This document shows, piece by piece, positions 42,941-52,712 of a DNA stretch of 64,000 bases. The stretch spans positions 1 through 64,000 of the forward strand of contig CAZQWG010000005.1 in assembly GCA_964596985.1 (NCBI GenBank), read 5' to 3'. Source of the stretch: GCA-020345945 sp964596985. Its GTDB lineage: Archaea; Thermoproteota; Bathyarchaeia; RBG-16-48-13; GCA-020345945. Position numbers and translations under genes: made by a program. The notes under the pieces are model-generated. The model saw only the letters and a list, made by a program, of their open reading frames with translations, did no database searches and was not told the DNA's origin. Position 1 is the stretch's first letter; the number at the start of each line of letters is the position of its first letter.

Positions 42941-43930
42941 CTACGCTTCTATACCCGCCATCTTTCTGATGAATTTACCTACTTTCTCGATCTGGTGTTC
43001 TTCATTCTCCTTGATGAGCCGCTTCAGTTTCGGTCCGCCTTTCTTGCTCTCGGCTATCCATTCCTTTGCGAACTCTCCGCTTTGAACCCTTTTCGCCGCC
43101 TTCTTCATGTTCTCTTTGACGCGGTCATCTATGACCGTGGGTCCAACCGAGACGCCTCCGTACCTTGCGGTGAAAGAGACGCCGTTTAGCATGCCGGTTA
43201 TTCCTTCGGTGAAGATCAGGTCCATGATCAGCTTCGCTTCGTTGCATGCCTCAAAGTACGCGAGCTCCGGTTGGTATCCTTCTTCCACAAGGACCTCGAA
43301 TCCCTTCTTGATTAATTCTATGAGGCCGCCCACCAATACCGTCTGTTCGCCGATTAGATCGCTCTCTGTCTCTTCTTTGAAGGTGGTCTCTAGGACTCCT
43401 GCTCTCGTGGAGCCGATTCCTTTTCCCCATGCCAGTGCGACGTCTCTGCCCTTTCCGGTGTAGTCTTGTTCGACGGCAAGCAGCGCTGGGACCCCCGAGC
43501 CTTCTGCATACATCTGTCTTAACCTCTTCCCGGGACTCTTCGGTGCAATCATTATTACGTCGAGGTTTTTCGGTGGAACAATGGTCTTGAAGTGGATGTT
43601 GAATCCATGCGAGAATCCGAGAGCCTTGCCTTCCGTCAGGTTTTTCTTAATCTCCGTCTCGTAAACCTCTGGTTGGGCCATGTCGGGAATCAACATGACT
43701 ATCACATCCGCGATTTTTGCTGCCTCAGAGATCGGGTGGACTTCAAACCCGTCGTTCTGGGCGATTTTCCACGATTTCCCGTCAGGTCTTAAACCTAGGA
43801 TGACCTTGACGCCGGAGTCGCGGAGGTTCTTCGCTTGGGCGGCACCTTGGATGCCGTACCCTACTATAGCCACTGTCTTGTTCGATAGAACGCTGAGATC
43901 TGCATCACCATCATAATAGATTTTAGCCAT
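42941..43930 (-). CDS. ilvC: ketol-acid reductoisomerase
   Basis: About 329 residues from ATG 43930 (GGAGG 10 bases upstream; ATG 43939 overlaps the ilvN stop and has too short a spacing). N-terminal Rossmann motif GYGIQGAAQAKNLRDSGVKV, LRPDGKSWK cofactor loop, MIAPKSPGKRLRQMYAEGSGVP near 128, and the knotted C-terminal domain with EACNEAKLIMDLIFTEG. It converts acetolactate or acetohydroxybutyrate in valine/isoleucine synthesis. Last gene of ilvB-ilvN-ilvC; the S-K pattern in the cofactor loop suggests NADPH use, though I cannot be certain. Confidence 0.97.
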   Translation of the reverse strand: MAKIYYDGDADLSVLSNKTVAIVGYGIQGAAQAKNLRDSGVKVILGLRPDGKSWKIAQNDGFEVHPISEAAKIADVIVMLIPDMAQPEVYETEIKKNLTEGKALGFSHGFNIHFKTIVPPKNLDVIMIAPKSPGKRLRQMYAEGSGVPALLAVEQDYTGKGRDVALAWGKGIGSTRAGVLETTFKEETESDLIGEQTVLVGGLIELIKKGFEVLVEEGYQPELAYFEACNEAKLIMDLIFTEGITGMLNGVSFTARYGGVSVGPTVIDDRVKENMKKAAKRVQSGEFAKEWIAESKKGGPKLKRLIKENEEHQIEKVGKFIRKMAGIEA

Positions 43931-43935
43931 TCTTA

Positions 43936-44442
43936 TCATTCCTCCAGTCTCATTGACCTTGCGCCTCTAGCGAGAGCGGTGATTCCTGTCCTTGCGATCT
44001 CTTTGATCCCGAATCCTTTCATGAGTTCTGTGAAGGCGTCGATCTTGCTCGGATCTCCCGTGACCTCGATGGTCATGGAGTCCGGAGAGACGTCAACTAT
44101 CCTGTTCCTGAAGATGTTTGCGTACTGGACGATGTCCGATCGGGCGTCGGGGTTTGCAACGTGCACTTTCACGAGCGCCATCTCTCTCGCAACCGTATTC
44201 GAGGCGTCAAGTCTGTTGACTTTTATCACTTCGACCAGTTTATTTAATTGTTTTATCACCTGTTCGGTAGTTTGTTCGCTCTCTTTGACGGTTATGGTCA
44301 TCCTTGCCGTCCCCTCGATCTCGGCGGGGCCTACTGCTATGCTCTCGATGTTGTAGTTTCTTCTTCTGAACATGTTTGAAACCTTGTAGAGGACTCCTGG
44401 TCGGTGTTCGACGATAGCGCAAATGATCTGTGTGTTCTTCAT
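43936..44442 (-). CDS. ilvN: acetolactate synthase regulatory (small) subunit
   Basis: 168 residues from ATG 44442, which has GGGTGA 5 bases upstream; a GTG at 44451 overlaps the ilvB stop. N-terminal ACT domain (ICAIVEHRPGVLYKVSNMF, NYNIESIAVGP) and a second regulatory domain (LVKVHVANPDARSDIVQ; DSMTIEVTGDPSKIDAF). It controls acetolactate synthase, usually by valine feedback. Lies between ilvB and ilvC, almost overlapping both. Confidence 0.95.
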   Translation of the reverse strand: MKNTQIICAIVEHRPGVLYKVSNMFRRRNYNIESIAVGPAEIEGTARMTITVKESEQTTEQVIKQLNKLVEVIKVNRLDASNTVAREMALVKVHVANPDARSDIVQYANIFRNRIVDVSPDSMTIEVTGDPSKIDAFTELMKGFGIKEIARTGITALARGARSMRLEE

Positions 44443-44447
44443 TACTT

Positions 44448-46154
44448 TCACCCTGTGATCATTCCGTCAAATCCTTTACCGGCGGGCACCATCGGATAGA
44501 CATTGTCCTCCGATGATATCGGAACATCTATCACGGTTGTCATGTCGCTTTTAATTGCATCTTGAACCGCCTTTCCGAACTGCTTGTACGATCCGACTCG
44601 TATTCCCTGAGCCCCGAAGGCTTCGGATAGTCTGACGAAGTCCGGCACGTTTCCTAGGTTGACTCCGTAGTACCGGCGCCCGTAGAATAGTCGCTGCCAC
44701 TGCGCCACCATTCCCAATACCCTGTTGTCCAGAACGATCACGACGACCGGGATATTCTGGCAGACCGAGGTAGCCAGCTCTTGGTTGGTCATGATGAAGC
44801 TTCCGTCGCCGGCGATGTCGAGAACTGGGACGTCGGGTCGGGCTACCTTGGCCCCCAGGGCGGCAGGGAACCCGAATCCCATGGTGCCGAGTCCTCCCGA
44901 GGTTATGAATGTTCTAGGCTCACTGATCTTGAAGTACAGGCCCGCCCAGGACTGGTTCTGACCAACCTCGGTGCAGATTATTGCTTTCTTAGGTACGATT
45001 TTCCTGAGTTCTCTCAGAAGTCTCGGTACTTTCAACCCCTCTTCGTCTTCTTGTTCTTCGGTTACCCTCTGCCTGAACTCTTGCACCCTATCGATCCACT
45101 CTGATCCCTTTCTCTTAGGGGCGGTCTTGGACAGTTCGCTGTTAATTGCTCTAAGGGCTTCCTTCGCGTCGGCGACTATCGGGACATCGGTCTCGATATT
45201 CTTCCCGATCTCTGCAGAGTCGATGTCGATATGAATGATCTTCGCGTCATGTTTGAAGGTGGTAAGTTCGCACGTGGTTCGGTCCGAGAACCGGAGTCCG
45301 ACACCCATGATTAGGTCGGTTTCAAGCGTCGCCTTGTTACCTTCGCTTGTCCCATGCATACCGATGACCCCTAGGGAACACGGATGATCTTCTGGTATTG
45401 ACCCCTTTCCCATCAGCGAAGTTGCGACAGGTGCCAAAAGGTATTCGGCGAGTTGAGTCAGTTCTTTGGAGGCTCCCGAGGCGATTACTCCGCCACCTGC
45501 AAGGATCATAGGCTTCTTGGCTTCGGTCAACATCTCGACAGCCCTTTTCACTTGGAGATAGTGGGGTTTCTTCTCTGGTGACTTGTATCCTCGCATGTTG
45601 GGGTTCTTCGGATAGACGAAGTCCAGCTCTTCGGTCTGCGTGTCTTTCGGAATGTCTACGAGTACAGGTCCAGGTCTTCCTGTGCAGGCGATGTAGAAAG
45701 CCTCCTTGATCGTTCGGGGTATCTCGTTGGCTGACCTGACTTGAACACAGTATTTCGTGACGGGCGTCATTATGCCTACGGTGTCAGCCTCTTGGAAGGC
45801 GTCTTTTCCTACGACGTAGGACGATCCGGGTGCAGGCTTGCACGACACCTGTCCTGTCAGGGCAATCACGGGGGAGGAATCCATGTACGCGTTGGCCATT
45901 CCCGTGGTGAGGTTGGTGGCTCCAGGACCCGAGGTTGCTACACAGACGCCGGGTCTTCCGCTGGCTCTGGCGTACCCATCCGCCATATGTGCGGCGCACT
46001 GCTCGTGTCTAACGAGTATGTTGCGTAGTTTTGATTCGTGGTAGAGTTCGTCGAAGAGCGGGATCACTGCTCCTCCGGAGATCCCGAACATGATCTCCAC
46101 TTTTTCACGCTTCAGGGATTCGACTAGCGCTTTAGACCCAGTCATGATAGTCAT
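44448..46154 (-). CDS. ilvB: acetolactate synthase large subunit
   Basis: About 568 residues from ATG 46154 (GAGAGGAAAG upstream; the ORF opens at 46220 with unrelated sequence). Thiamine-diphosphate enzyme: GISGGAVIPLFDELY near 21, the catalytic Glu in LVRHEQCAAHMADGYARASG near 48, GPGATNLTTG near 75, and the ThDP motif GDGSFIMTNQELATSV near 442. Makes acetolactate from pyruvate for branched-chain amino acids. First of ilvB-ilvN-ilvC on the minus strand; leuA lies 250 bases upstream in the same direction. Confidence 0.96.
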   Translation of the reverse strand: MTIMTGSKALVESLKREKVEIMFGISGGAVIPLFDELYHESKLRNILVRHEQCAAHMADGYARASGRPGVCVATSGPGATNLTTGMANAYMDSSPVIALTGQVSCKPAPGSSYVVGKDAFQEADTVGIMTPVTKYCVQVRSANEIPRTIKEAFYIACTGRPGPVLVDIPKDTQTEELDFVYPKNPNMRGYKSPEKKPHYLQVKRAVEMLTEAKKPMILAGGGVIASGASKELTQLAEYLLAPVATSLMGKGSIPEDHPCSLGVIGMHGTSEGNKATLETDLIMGVGLRFSDRTTCELTTFKHDAKIIHIDIDSAEIGKNIETDVPIVADAKEALRAINSELSKTAPKRKGSEWIDRVQEFRQRVTEEQEDEEGLKVPRLLRELRKIVPKKAIICTEVGQNQSWAGLYFKISEPRTFITSGGLGTMGFGFPAALGAKVARPDVPVLDIAGDGSFIMTNQELATSVCQNIPVVVIVLDNRVLGMVAQWQRLFYGRRYYGVNLGNVPDFVRLSEAFGAQGIRVGSYKQFGKAVQDAIKSDMTTVIDVPISSEDNVYPMVPAGKGFDGMITG

Positions 46155-46405
46155 TTTCTTTCCTCTCTTGTGGTTGTCGTACTGCGATGGAGTCTGGCTC
46201 ACGTTACAACTTCCAGCCATCGAAGAAACTCTCTTGTGATATCCGCTGCACAGAGCTGGTTTCTTCGCCGTCTGTTGATGGCAGAAAAACGCGGCTACAA
46301 TACAGTGAGCAACGATACTTTGATTACTACTACTTGGATGCTCACTCTATCTTTTCCTCCATCGAGTAGCCGACATTTAGGCAGTTGTTTCTCAGTTTTA
46401 AGCTT

Positions 46406-47945
46406 TTAGTTCTTTTCTTTCGGGGGAATCTCATTTTCCTTCTTCCTAGGCATTAGCATGTTCACTCCGTTGAGCATGGCTTCGACACTTGCCATTACTA
46501 TGTCTTCGTGGACTCCTCTGGAAGTAACGACCCGCCCCTCCCTGGTTAACGTCACCGAAACGTCGACGACGGCGTCTGTTCCACCGGTGATCGCCTCTAC
46601 GGTGTACTCCTTCAATTGTATCGGCTCTGAAATCGATATTATCTTTCGAATCGCCTGCATCGCCGCGTCGACAGGTCCCACTCCAGTGGCGGCTTCGACG
46701 ACCTCATCGCCATTCATCTTTAGACGTACGGATGCGGTCGGCGTTACTGTGTTACCGGTGATAACAGTAAGCTCTGAGAGTTTGATTGGTCTTTCCGGCG
46801 GTAACTTCATCACATTATCTGCTATCGCCTTTAAATCCGAGTCTAGTACCCTTCTCCCCTTGTCTCCGATTCTCTTGACCTCGACGAATATTTGTTTCAG
46901 CTGTTCTTCTGTTGGCTGTATCCCCATCTGGTTGAGGCTTGCCTTGGTTCCCTGCGATCCCGCGTGTTTGCCGACTGTCAGTCTTCTTGTCACACCGACT
47001 AGTTCGGGGGAGATAGCTTCGTAGGTCTTCGGGTTGGAGAGAATCGCCTTTGTATGTATCCCGGACTCGTGCATGAATGCGTTTTCTCCCACGATCGCCT
47101 TGTTCGGACTCGGGTAGAGCTTGGTTATCTTGGCGACTGTCCTCGAAACCTCGTATAGTTTCCGGGTATCGATGTTGAGTTTTGTATCGTAGAGGGCTAC
47201 TAGTGCTACTGCTATCTCTTCCAGAGCCGCGTTCCCAGCTCTCTCTCCTATTCCGTTCACGGTGACATGGACCTGATCTACTCCTGCTGTCAGTGCTGCA
47301 ATAGAATTGGCGACAGCCATTCCGAAATCATCATGGCAATGGGCGCTGATGGGTACATTGAACTCATTTCTGAGCTCTGAAAAGAACTTCCTTGTTTTCT
47401 CAGGGGTCAGGATCCCCACGGTATCGCATGGGCATAGTCTGTCGCATCCGAGGGAGATCCCGAGATTGAAAAATTCTTTTAGAAATCCCATCTCGGTTCT
47501 TGTCCCATCTTCAGCTGAGAGTTCTACTATCAGCCCATGATCTTTCGCGTACTGGACTGTCTCTTCAGTCATCTTCAGAATGTGCTTCTGGTCTTTTTTC
47601 AGCTTGTACTTTATGTGGAGCTCTGATGTAGGTATGACAAGGTGGATGCTCTGAGTGTCAGCTTTCAAAGCTACGTCTATGTCTCTCTTCAGTCCTCGGG
47701 TGAAGCTACAGAGTTCTGCTCTAAGCTTCTCCTTCGCGATCATCTTTATTGCTTTAAATTCCCCCTCAGACGCAGCAGCAAATCCCGCCTCTATCACGTC
47801 TACTCCCAAATCATCGAGGGTCTTCGCAATTCTGACCTTTTCCTTCGGGGTAAGCGATACTCCAGGGGTTTGCTCTCCGTCTCTGAGGGTTGTATCAAAA
47901 AACCGTACTTGTCTTATTGGACTATTCGATAAAACGATCCCTCAT
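46406..47945 (-). CDS. leuA: 2-isopropylmalate synthase / citramalate synthase family, with apparent frameshift near the start
   Basis: LeuA-type enzyme. The catalytic N-terminal motif VRFFDTTLRDGEQTPGVSLT is present at about 47911-47852, then GVDVIEAGFAAASEGEF, HCHDDFGMAVANS and the C-terminal allosteric domain (GVGPVDAAMQAIRK; VSVTLTREGRVVTSRG). The frame containing the motif has no ATG, GTG or TTG before a stop at 47942-47944. But an ATG at 47943-47945 with GAGGGAAG upstream is one base out of frame; removing one base from the A-run at 47931-47934 (T-run on the coding strand) gives MRDRLSNSPIRQVRFF. So an indel is likely here. Heads the branched-chain gene group before ilvBNC; could make citramalate for isoleucine instead. 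Confidence 0.9.
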
Positions 47946-48071
47946 TCGACTTCCCTCGTAACGGAATGAAACTAGTAACCTAACGGGTCAGATAAAACAG
48001 TTTTGGTCTGGTTGAAGACAGAAAATGCTTAAGTCCAAACCGCAAATAGATCATTCCTGCGTGGTGAATCG

Positions 48072-49736
48072 ATGCGAAGTGATAACATACGAGTCGGACT
48101 GGATCGTGCAGGTCACAGATCTCTACTCAAAGCACTCGGCGTTACTGATGAGGAGATGAAGAAACCATTCGTAGGTGTCGCAAGTAGCTACACCTCGATA
48201 GTCCCTGGACATGTACACCTTCGCCAAATCTCCGATGCCGTAATGACAGGTGTCCAGCAGGCTGGAGGTGTCCCTTTCGAGTTCAACACTATTGCTGTCT
48301 GTGACGGTATCGCAATGGGACATGAAGGAATGAAGTACTCTCTAGCGTCTCGAGAACTGATTGCCGACTCAATCGAGACGATGGTTCAGGCGCATCAGTT
48401 TGATGGTGTAGTCCTGGTAACTAGCTGTGACAAGATCACGCCTGGTATGCTGATGGCGGCTGGTAGACTAGATATCCCCTCAATCGTTGTAACAGGAGGG
48501 CCCATGCTATCCGGTCGATTCGAAGGTAGACTCGTGGGGCTGATCACTGTATTCGAGGCTGTAGGTCAAGTGATCTCCGGAAAACGTTCTGAGACCGAAC
48601 TCAAAGAACTGGAAGACTGTGCTTGTCCCACCTGCGGCTCCTGCAATGGCATGTTCACCGCCAACACCATGGCCTGCGTCACAGAGGCTCTTGGAATGTC
48701 TCTGCCGAATACCGGTATGAGTCCTGCCGTATCCGCTGAGAAACTGAGACTGGCAAAGCTTGCCGGTAAGAGGATTATGGGGCTCATTGAAGACAATATC
48801 CTTCCCTCCGAGATTATGACTCTAGAGGCGTTCGAGAATGCAATAGCTGTTGATATGGCACTGGGGGGCTCAACAAATACTGTATTGCATCTTCCAGCAA
48901 TAGCCGCTGAAGTAGGGGTGGACCTAGGTCTTGAAGCATTTGATGAGCTCGGAAGGAAGGTACCGCACATAGTCAGCATGCATCCTGGCGGTCCATACTT
49001 TATTGAGGATCTTTATTACTCCGGTGGGGTTCCCGCCGTTATGAAGCAGATATCTTCAAAGCTAAATCTAGAAGCAAGAACTGCCCTTGGAAACACTCTC
49101 GGGGAATCCCTAAAAGAAGTGAAGATTCGGGATCCCAGTGTTATCCGTCCTATCTCTGACCCTGTCCATCCTGAAGGGGGAATAGCTATTCTAAGAGGAA
49201 ACTTGGCCCCTGAGGGATCGGTTCTGAAGACTGCTGCTATCACTGAAGAAATGCTGACTCACTCAGGTCCAGCCAGGGTTTTCAACTCAGAAGAATTAGC
49301 TATGAAAGCAATACTGGCTGGTAAGATAGTGGAAGGAGATGTTGTAGTAATCCGGTATGAAGGCCCGAAAGGCGGTCCTGGGATGAGGGAAATGTTGTCC
49401 CCCACCTCCGCGATTGCTGGGATGGGATTGAACGAATCGGTGGCTCTAATCACTGATGGGAGATTCTCGGGGGGAACAAGAGGTGCATGCATAGGGCACA
49501 TCTGCCCGGAAGCCTTTGAGGGCGGTCCCATAGCACTGGTACGTGAAGGCGATGAAATCAGCATCGACGTGCCAAAGCGAAGGCTATCCGTCGAACTACC
49601 AGATTCGGAACTCGAAGAGAGGCTGTCGGAATGGAAGCGCCCGGCTCCAAAGATCAGTTCAGGATATATGGCACGTTATGCTTTTCTAGTCGGACCTGCA
49701 TCGCTTGGTGCCCGGGTTGGTAGCCCATCCACATAG
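48072..49736 (+). CDS. ilvD: dihydroxy-acid dehydratase
   Basis: 554 residues, full length. Fe-S cysteines in VTSCDKITPGM near 120 and CPTCGSCNGMFTANTM near 190, metal/substrate-binding AVCDGIAMGHEGMKYSL near 75, LGGSTNTVLHL near 260, and the C-terminal YEGPKGGPGMREML and GRFSGGTRGACIGHICPEA. It makes the keto acids of valine and isoleucine. ATG at 48072 with GGTGA upstream. Divergent from leuA across a 126-base promoter region (47946-48071). Confidence 0.97.
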   Translation: MRSDNIRVGLDRAGHRSLLKALGVTDEEMKKPFVGVASSYTSIVPGHVHLRQISDAVMTGVQQAGGVPFEFNTIAVCDGIAMGHEGMKYSLASRELIADSIETMVQAHQFDGVVLVTSCDKITPGMLMAAGRLDIPSIVVTGGPMLSGRFEGRLVGLITVFEAVGQVISGKRSETELKELEDCACPTCGSCNGMFTANTMACVTEALGMSLPNTGMSPAVSAEKLRLAKLAGKRIMGLIEDNILPSEIMTLEAFENAIAVDMALGGSTNTVLHLPAIAAEVGVDLGLEAFDELGRKVPHIVSMHPGGPYFIEDLYYSGGVPAVMKQISSKLNLEARTALGNTLGESLKEVKIRDPSVIRPISDPVHPEGGIAILRGNLAPEGSVLKTAAITEEMLTHSGPARVFNSEELAMKAILAGKIVEGDVVVIRYEGPKGGPGMREMLSPTSAIAGMGLNESVALITDGRFSGGTRGACIGHICPEAFEGGPIALVREGDEISIDVPKRRLSVELPDSELEERLSEWKRPAPKISSGYMARYAFLVGPASLGARVGSPST

Positions 49737-49791
49737 TAGCGTAATAAAACCTAAATTCCCTCTAGGTTGCCTAGTAGAATGGAGGAAAAAA

Positions 49792-50343
49792 ATGAACAAG
49801 GGATACCTACTACTAGTTTTGGGTCTGATAACGTTTCTTGCTGGATCTAGTGCCGTAGAGATCAGTGCACAAGCTGAAGGGAGTGCCGATTGGCTTCCGA
49901 TCGAGAGCTGGGAATGGGATCAAAGTCTATATCAGACTCAAGCAATCGGAGGGTCTACCCCCTTCACTGCAACCATCACCTTCAAGAATATGAAAGGCGA
50001 GACGGCGATAATAAAAAGACTGGAGATAGCTGCAGGTTGGACTGGTACTCAGCCTACTTGGGAAGGAGCACTCACCATAGAACCCGGTGAAACCGGGACT
50101 GTTGAGTTCAATGGAGAAATCCCTGCTGGTGAGACTGGAGATCGATATGTAGCCTTGGTTGGGATCGTCAGTTTTGGCGGAGTTGAATACGAGATTGAGT
50201 GGTTCAATGCCTCGATGCTCTCGACGAAGTCATCTATGATCCCTGGTTTTCCAGCAGAATCAATAGCCTTGGGACTATTAGGCGCCGTCATTGTGCTCTT
50301 CGCTAAGAGAGGGATTCGACTCCCGAAATCTAGGTTTCAATAG
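49792..50343 (+). CDS. secreted protein with PGF-type C-terminal sorting signal
   Basis: 183 residues from the ATG at 49792, which has GGAGG 7 bases upstream (the ORF opens earlier inside ilvD). Signal peptide MNKGYLLLVLGLITFLAGSS, a beta-rich domain with FTATITFKNMKGETAIIKR and EPGETGTVEFNGEIPAGETG, then MIPGFPAESIALG, a hydrophobic stretch and AKRG with a basic end. A PGF followed by a membrane span and Arg/Lys is the PGF-CTERM layout recognised by archaeosortase, and one is encoded at 37690. Probably a surface protein. A T-run terminator follows. Confidence 0.8.
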   Translation: MNKGYLLLVLGLITFLAGSSAVEISAQAEGSADWLPIESWEWDQSLYQTQAIGGSTPFTATITFKNMKGETAIIKRLEIAAGWTGTQPTWEGALTIEPGETGTVEFNGEIPAGETGDRYVALVGIVSFGGVEYEIEWFNASMLSTKSSMIPGFPAESIALGLLGAVIVLFAKRGIRLPKSRFQ

Positions 50344-50356
50344 ACCCTTCCTCTCC

Positions 50357-50363
50357 TTTTTTT
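50357..50363 (+). terminator. T-rich terminator after the secreted protein gene
   Basis: Seven consecutive T after CCTTCCTCTCC, 14 bases past the stop. Oligo-T termination is normal in archaea. Confidence 0.5.
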
Positions 50364-50518
50364 AGCGGATATTCTGTTGGCTATACTTTCGGAGTTACTC
50401 CAAATCATATCTGTCTAAGTAAAGGTAGCCTGTTGGCTTCTGCCATGAATCATATTATCAGTTAACCTCCTCCAGTTGAAGTCTCTTAGCAGTAATTCCA
50501 TAAGAAGTAGTTTTGCCT

Positions 50519-51154
50519 CTATCCTAGGAAGAATTCGGGTCGTATCCGGTCTCCTTCAAACTCTACTCCCTCTAGAAGCAAGAGTTTTTTCTTCAATTGG
50601 ATTCCGCTACCGAAATTGCCTACTTCTCTACTTGACCTGATGACCCGGTGACAGGGCACTATCGGTGGAAACGGGTTCGTAGCCATGACGTTTCCCACTG
50701 CTCTGTAAGCCTTAGGAAAACCCGCCTCATCGGCTATTCCAGAATAAGATCTCGCCCTCCCTCGAGGTATAGACTTGACAGCGAGCAATACCCTTCTTTG
50801 GAATATCGTCATCCCTCGGAAGTCGAGTCTATCTGAGAATTGGACGTTCTTTCCATCGCAGAACTGATGGATCGCTTCAGCAGTCGCTTGCCCCTCGATC
50901 AAGACTTTAGCCGTAGTCATCCCCTCTGAATGATAGCCGTCTTGCCCTAGAATCAATACGTATCCTCTTCTCTCAACCTTCTGCTGGATACTGTTCAAGG
51001 CTTCCTCATAACTTGGTCGGGGAAGATTAGTTGCCACTATCCTTAAGGAAGGGACGCTGATTGCCACGGCACAAGTCTCGCTGTCTCTCTTGGAGAAGAA
51101 AAGTGCAGCCTTCTGTAAAGCAGATGTTGAGTTCTGTTCACGCATTAGTGTCAA
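50519..51154 (-). CDS. ogt: methylated-DNA-protein-cysteine methyltransferase
   Basis: 211 residues (TTG 51154; ATG 51145 is equally good). The active site FPPIVPCHRVIRSSRE has the acceptor Cys in PCHR; RGRARSYSGIADEAGFPKA before it contains the DNA-binding arginine helix, and the protein ends with a typical GSGIQLKKKLLLLEGV. The N-terminal 110 residues are longer and more divergent than the usual Ogt domain (SYEEALNSIQQKVERRGYV). Repairs O6-alkylguanine in one turnover. No Ada-like regulator nearby. Confidence 0.92.
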   Translation of the reverse strand: MTLMREQNSTSALQKAALFFSKRDSETCAVAISVPSLRIVATNLPRPSYEEALNSIQQKVERRGYVLILGQDGYHSEGMTTAKVLIEGQATAEAIHQFCDGKNVQFSDRLDFRGMTIFQRRVLLAVKSIPRGRARSYSGIADEAGFPKAYRAVGNVMATNPFPPIVPCHRVIRSSREVGNFGSGIQLKKKLLLLEGVEFEGDRIRPEFFLG

Positions 51155-51440
51155 CCACTTTTTCCTTTCAGACTTAAAGATTTTCTTAAGGGAACATTCG
51201 TCAAGAAAAGGCGTTTCGACGTTGCGACCCGGCGTACGATGCCATATTCAAGACACTTCAATCAAGCCCTAAAGAATCTTAAGGTATCACTATGTCTCCT
51301 TATGCATTTGATCTTCGAATAGTGGATTGTATACACATTAGATAGACTTGTGAACACATCAGAGAAGGAACTACCTTTTTTATATCAAGTTCACGCATTC
51401 CCTACGACTAACAAGAGCGTTAGGTGGCTGGATACGTAAA

Positions 51441-52649
51441 GTGAAATCGGAAGAATCTCGATCTACATCGTTGGTTGTCAACCTAATGACCGGGGTTGCG
51501 TCTCTTCATTTTCTAGGTTCGATGATGTCCACTCCGATACTCCCTCTCTACCTCGTAGATCTTGGCGCCTCAAAGATTGAACTGGGTCTGATCATGGCAA
51601 CATCCGCTCTGGCCACTATTCTGTTTCGGATGCCGCTGGGGATCCTTGCTGAACGGATAGGAAGATGGAGAATGTTGATTCTGGCTACTTCAATCGGATC
51701 TTTATCTCTGGTCTTGTATTCTCTGGTTCCCAGTCCCTTATGGGTATATCCTGTGAGAATCGTCCAGGCAGTCCCCTTCGCCTCCTTTGGACCTTTGGCT
51801 CTAGCCTCGATTATGAACATTACCCCTCCAACGAAAAGAGGAGAGATCATAGGGAGATATCAGACTGCTATCGGGATTGCCACGATGGGGGGTCCTCTGC
51901 TATCCAGCCTGCTCCTTGGGAGATTCGACTACAGACAGACCATCATGGGAGCCTCAATACTTCCTGCTCTTGGTGCAACGATATTGATCATAGGGCGTTC
52001 GCGTGGGTGGCTGGTCGATGTGGAAAGGCAGCCCATAGGACGCGGCGATTTTCGCCTCAGCATGGGACAACTTAAGGTCTTTCTACTGAGAAGAAACACC
52101 GTAATTGTGACTTATGGCAGATTCGTGTTCTCAACCGGTTTGAATATCCTGATGACTCTTTTCGCCGTCTATGCCGTCAACGACCTAGGCTTTACACCCT
52201 CCCTCGCTACACTGTTGCTTGGGGTAAGAGGAATAACGAACACGTTGATCCGTATACCTTCGGGGATCATCGGAGACCGTATCGGAAGGAAGAAACCGAT
52301 TCTATTCGCCTATCTTCTGGTTTTTCTTGCGTATCTTGCGGTCTCGGAAGCGCGTGATCCTCTCGTCCTCGCTTTGGCGTTGGGTGCCATCGGATTTGGC
52401 TGGGGAATGAGGGCTGTGTCGGAGTGGGGAGTAGTGATGGAAGAGATGCCGCCTGGAATTAGAGAGCTCGCAAACGCGTCTCTCTTTATTGTCTTCGACA
52501 TAGGTGGAGCGTTTGGGTCTTCCCTTGCCGGTCTTGGTGCTGAGATCATGCCAATACCGAACGTCTTCAAGATTGCTTCTATGATCGTATTCTCCGGGTT
52601 GCTCGTCATGGGGATGCTTGTTTCCGAAAACCCTGAAAAACCGGATTAG
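51441..52649 (+). CDS. MFS transporter
   Basis: 402 residues, 12 predicted membrane spans. Motif A-like GILAERIGRWRMLIL near 77 and the repeat RIPSGIIGDRIGRKKPILF near 272 mark the two halves of a major facilitator. It is probably a drug or metabolite exporter; substrate cannot be told. GTG start at 51441. Divergent from ogt. A shorter and unrelated MFS gene lies at 56200. Confidence 0.85.
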   Translation: MKSEESRSTSLVVNLMTGVASLHFLGSMMSTPILPLYLVDLGASKIELGLIMATSALATILFRMPLGILAERIGRWRMLILATSIGSLSLVLYSLVPSPLWVYPVRIVQAVPFASFGPLALASIMNITPPTKRGEIIGRYQTAIGIATMGGPLLSSLLLGRFDYRQTIMGASILPALGATILIIGRSRGWLVDVERQPIGRGDFRLSMGQLKVFLLRRNTVIVTYGRFVFSTGLNILMTLFAVYAVNDLGFTPSLATLLLGVRGITNTLIRIPSGIIGDRIGRKKPILFAYLLVFLAYLAVSEARDPLVLALALGAIGFGWGMRAVSEWGVVMEEMPPGIRELANASLFIVFDIGGAFGSSLAGLGAEIMPIPNVFKIASMIVFSGLLVMGMLVSENPEKPD

Positions 52650-52712
52650 AACATGAATATTTCGCCAAGTGTTATTAGTGGGGTTCATATATTTCAAAAA
52701 GATTTGAGGTGA

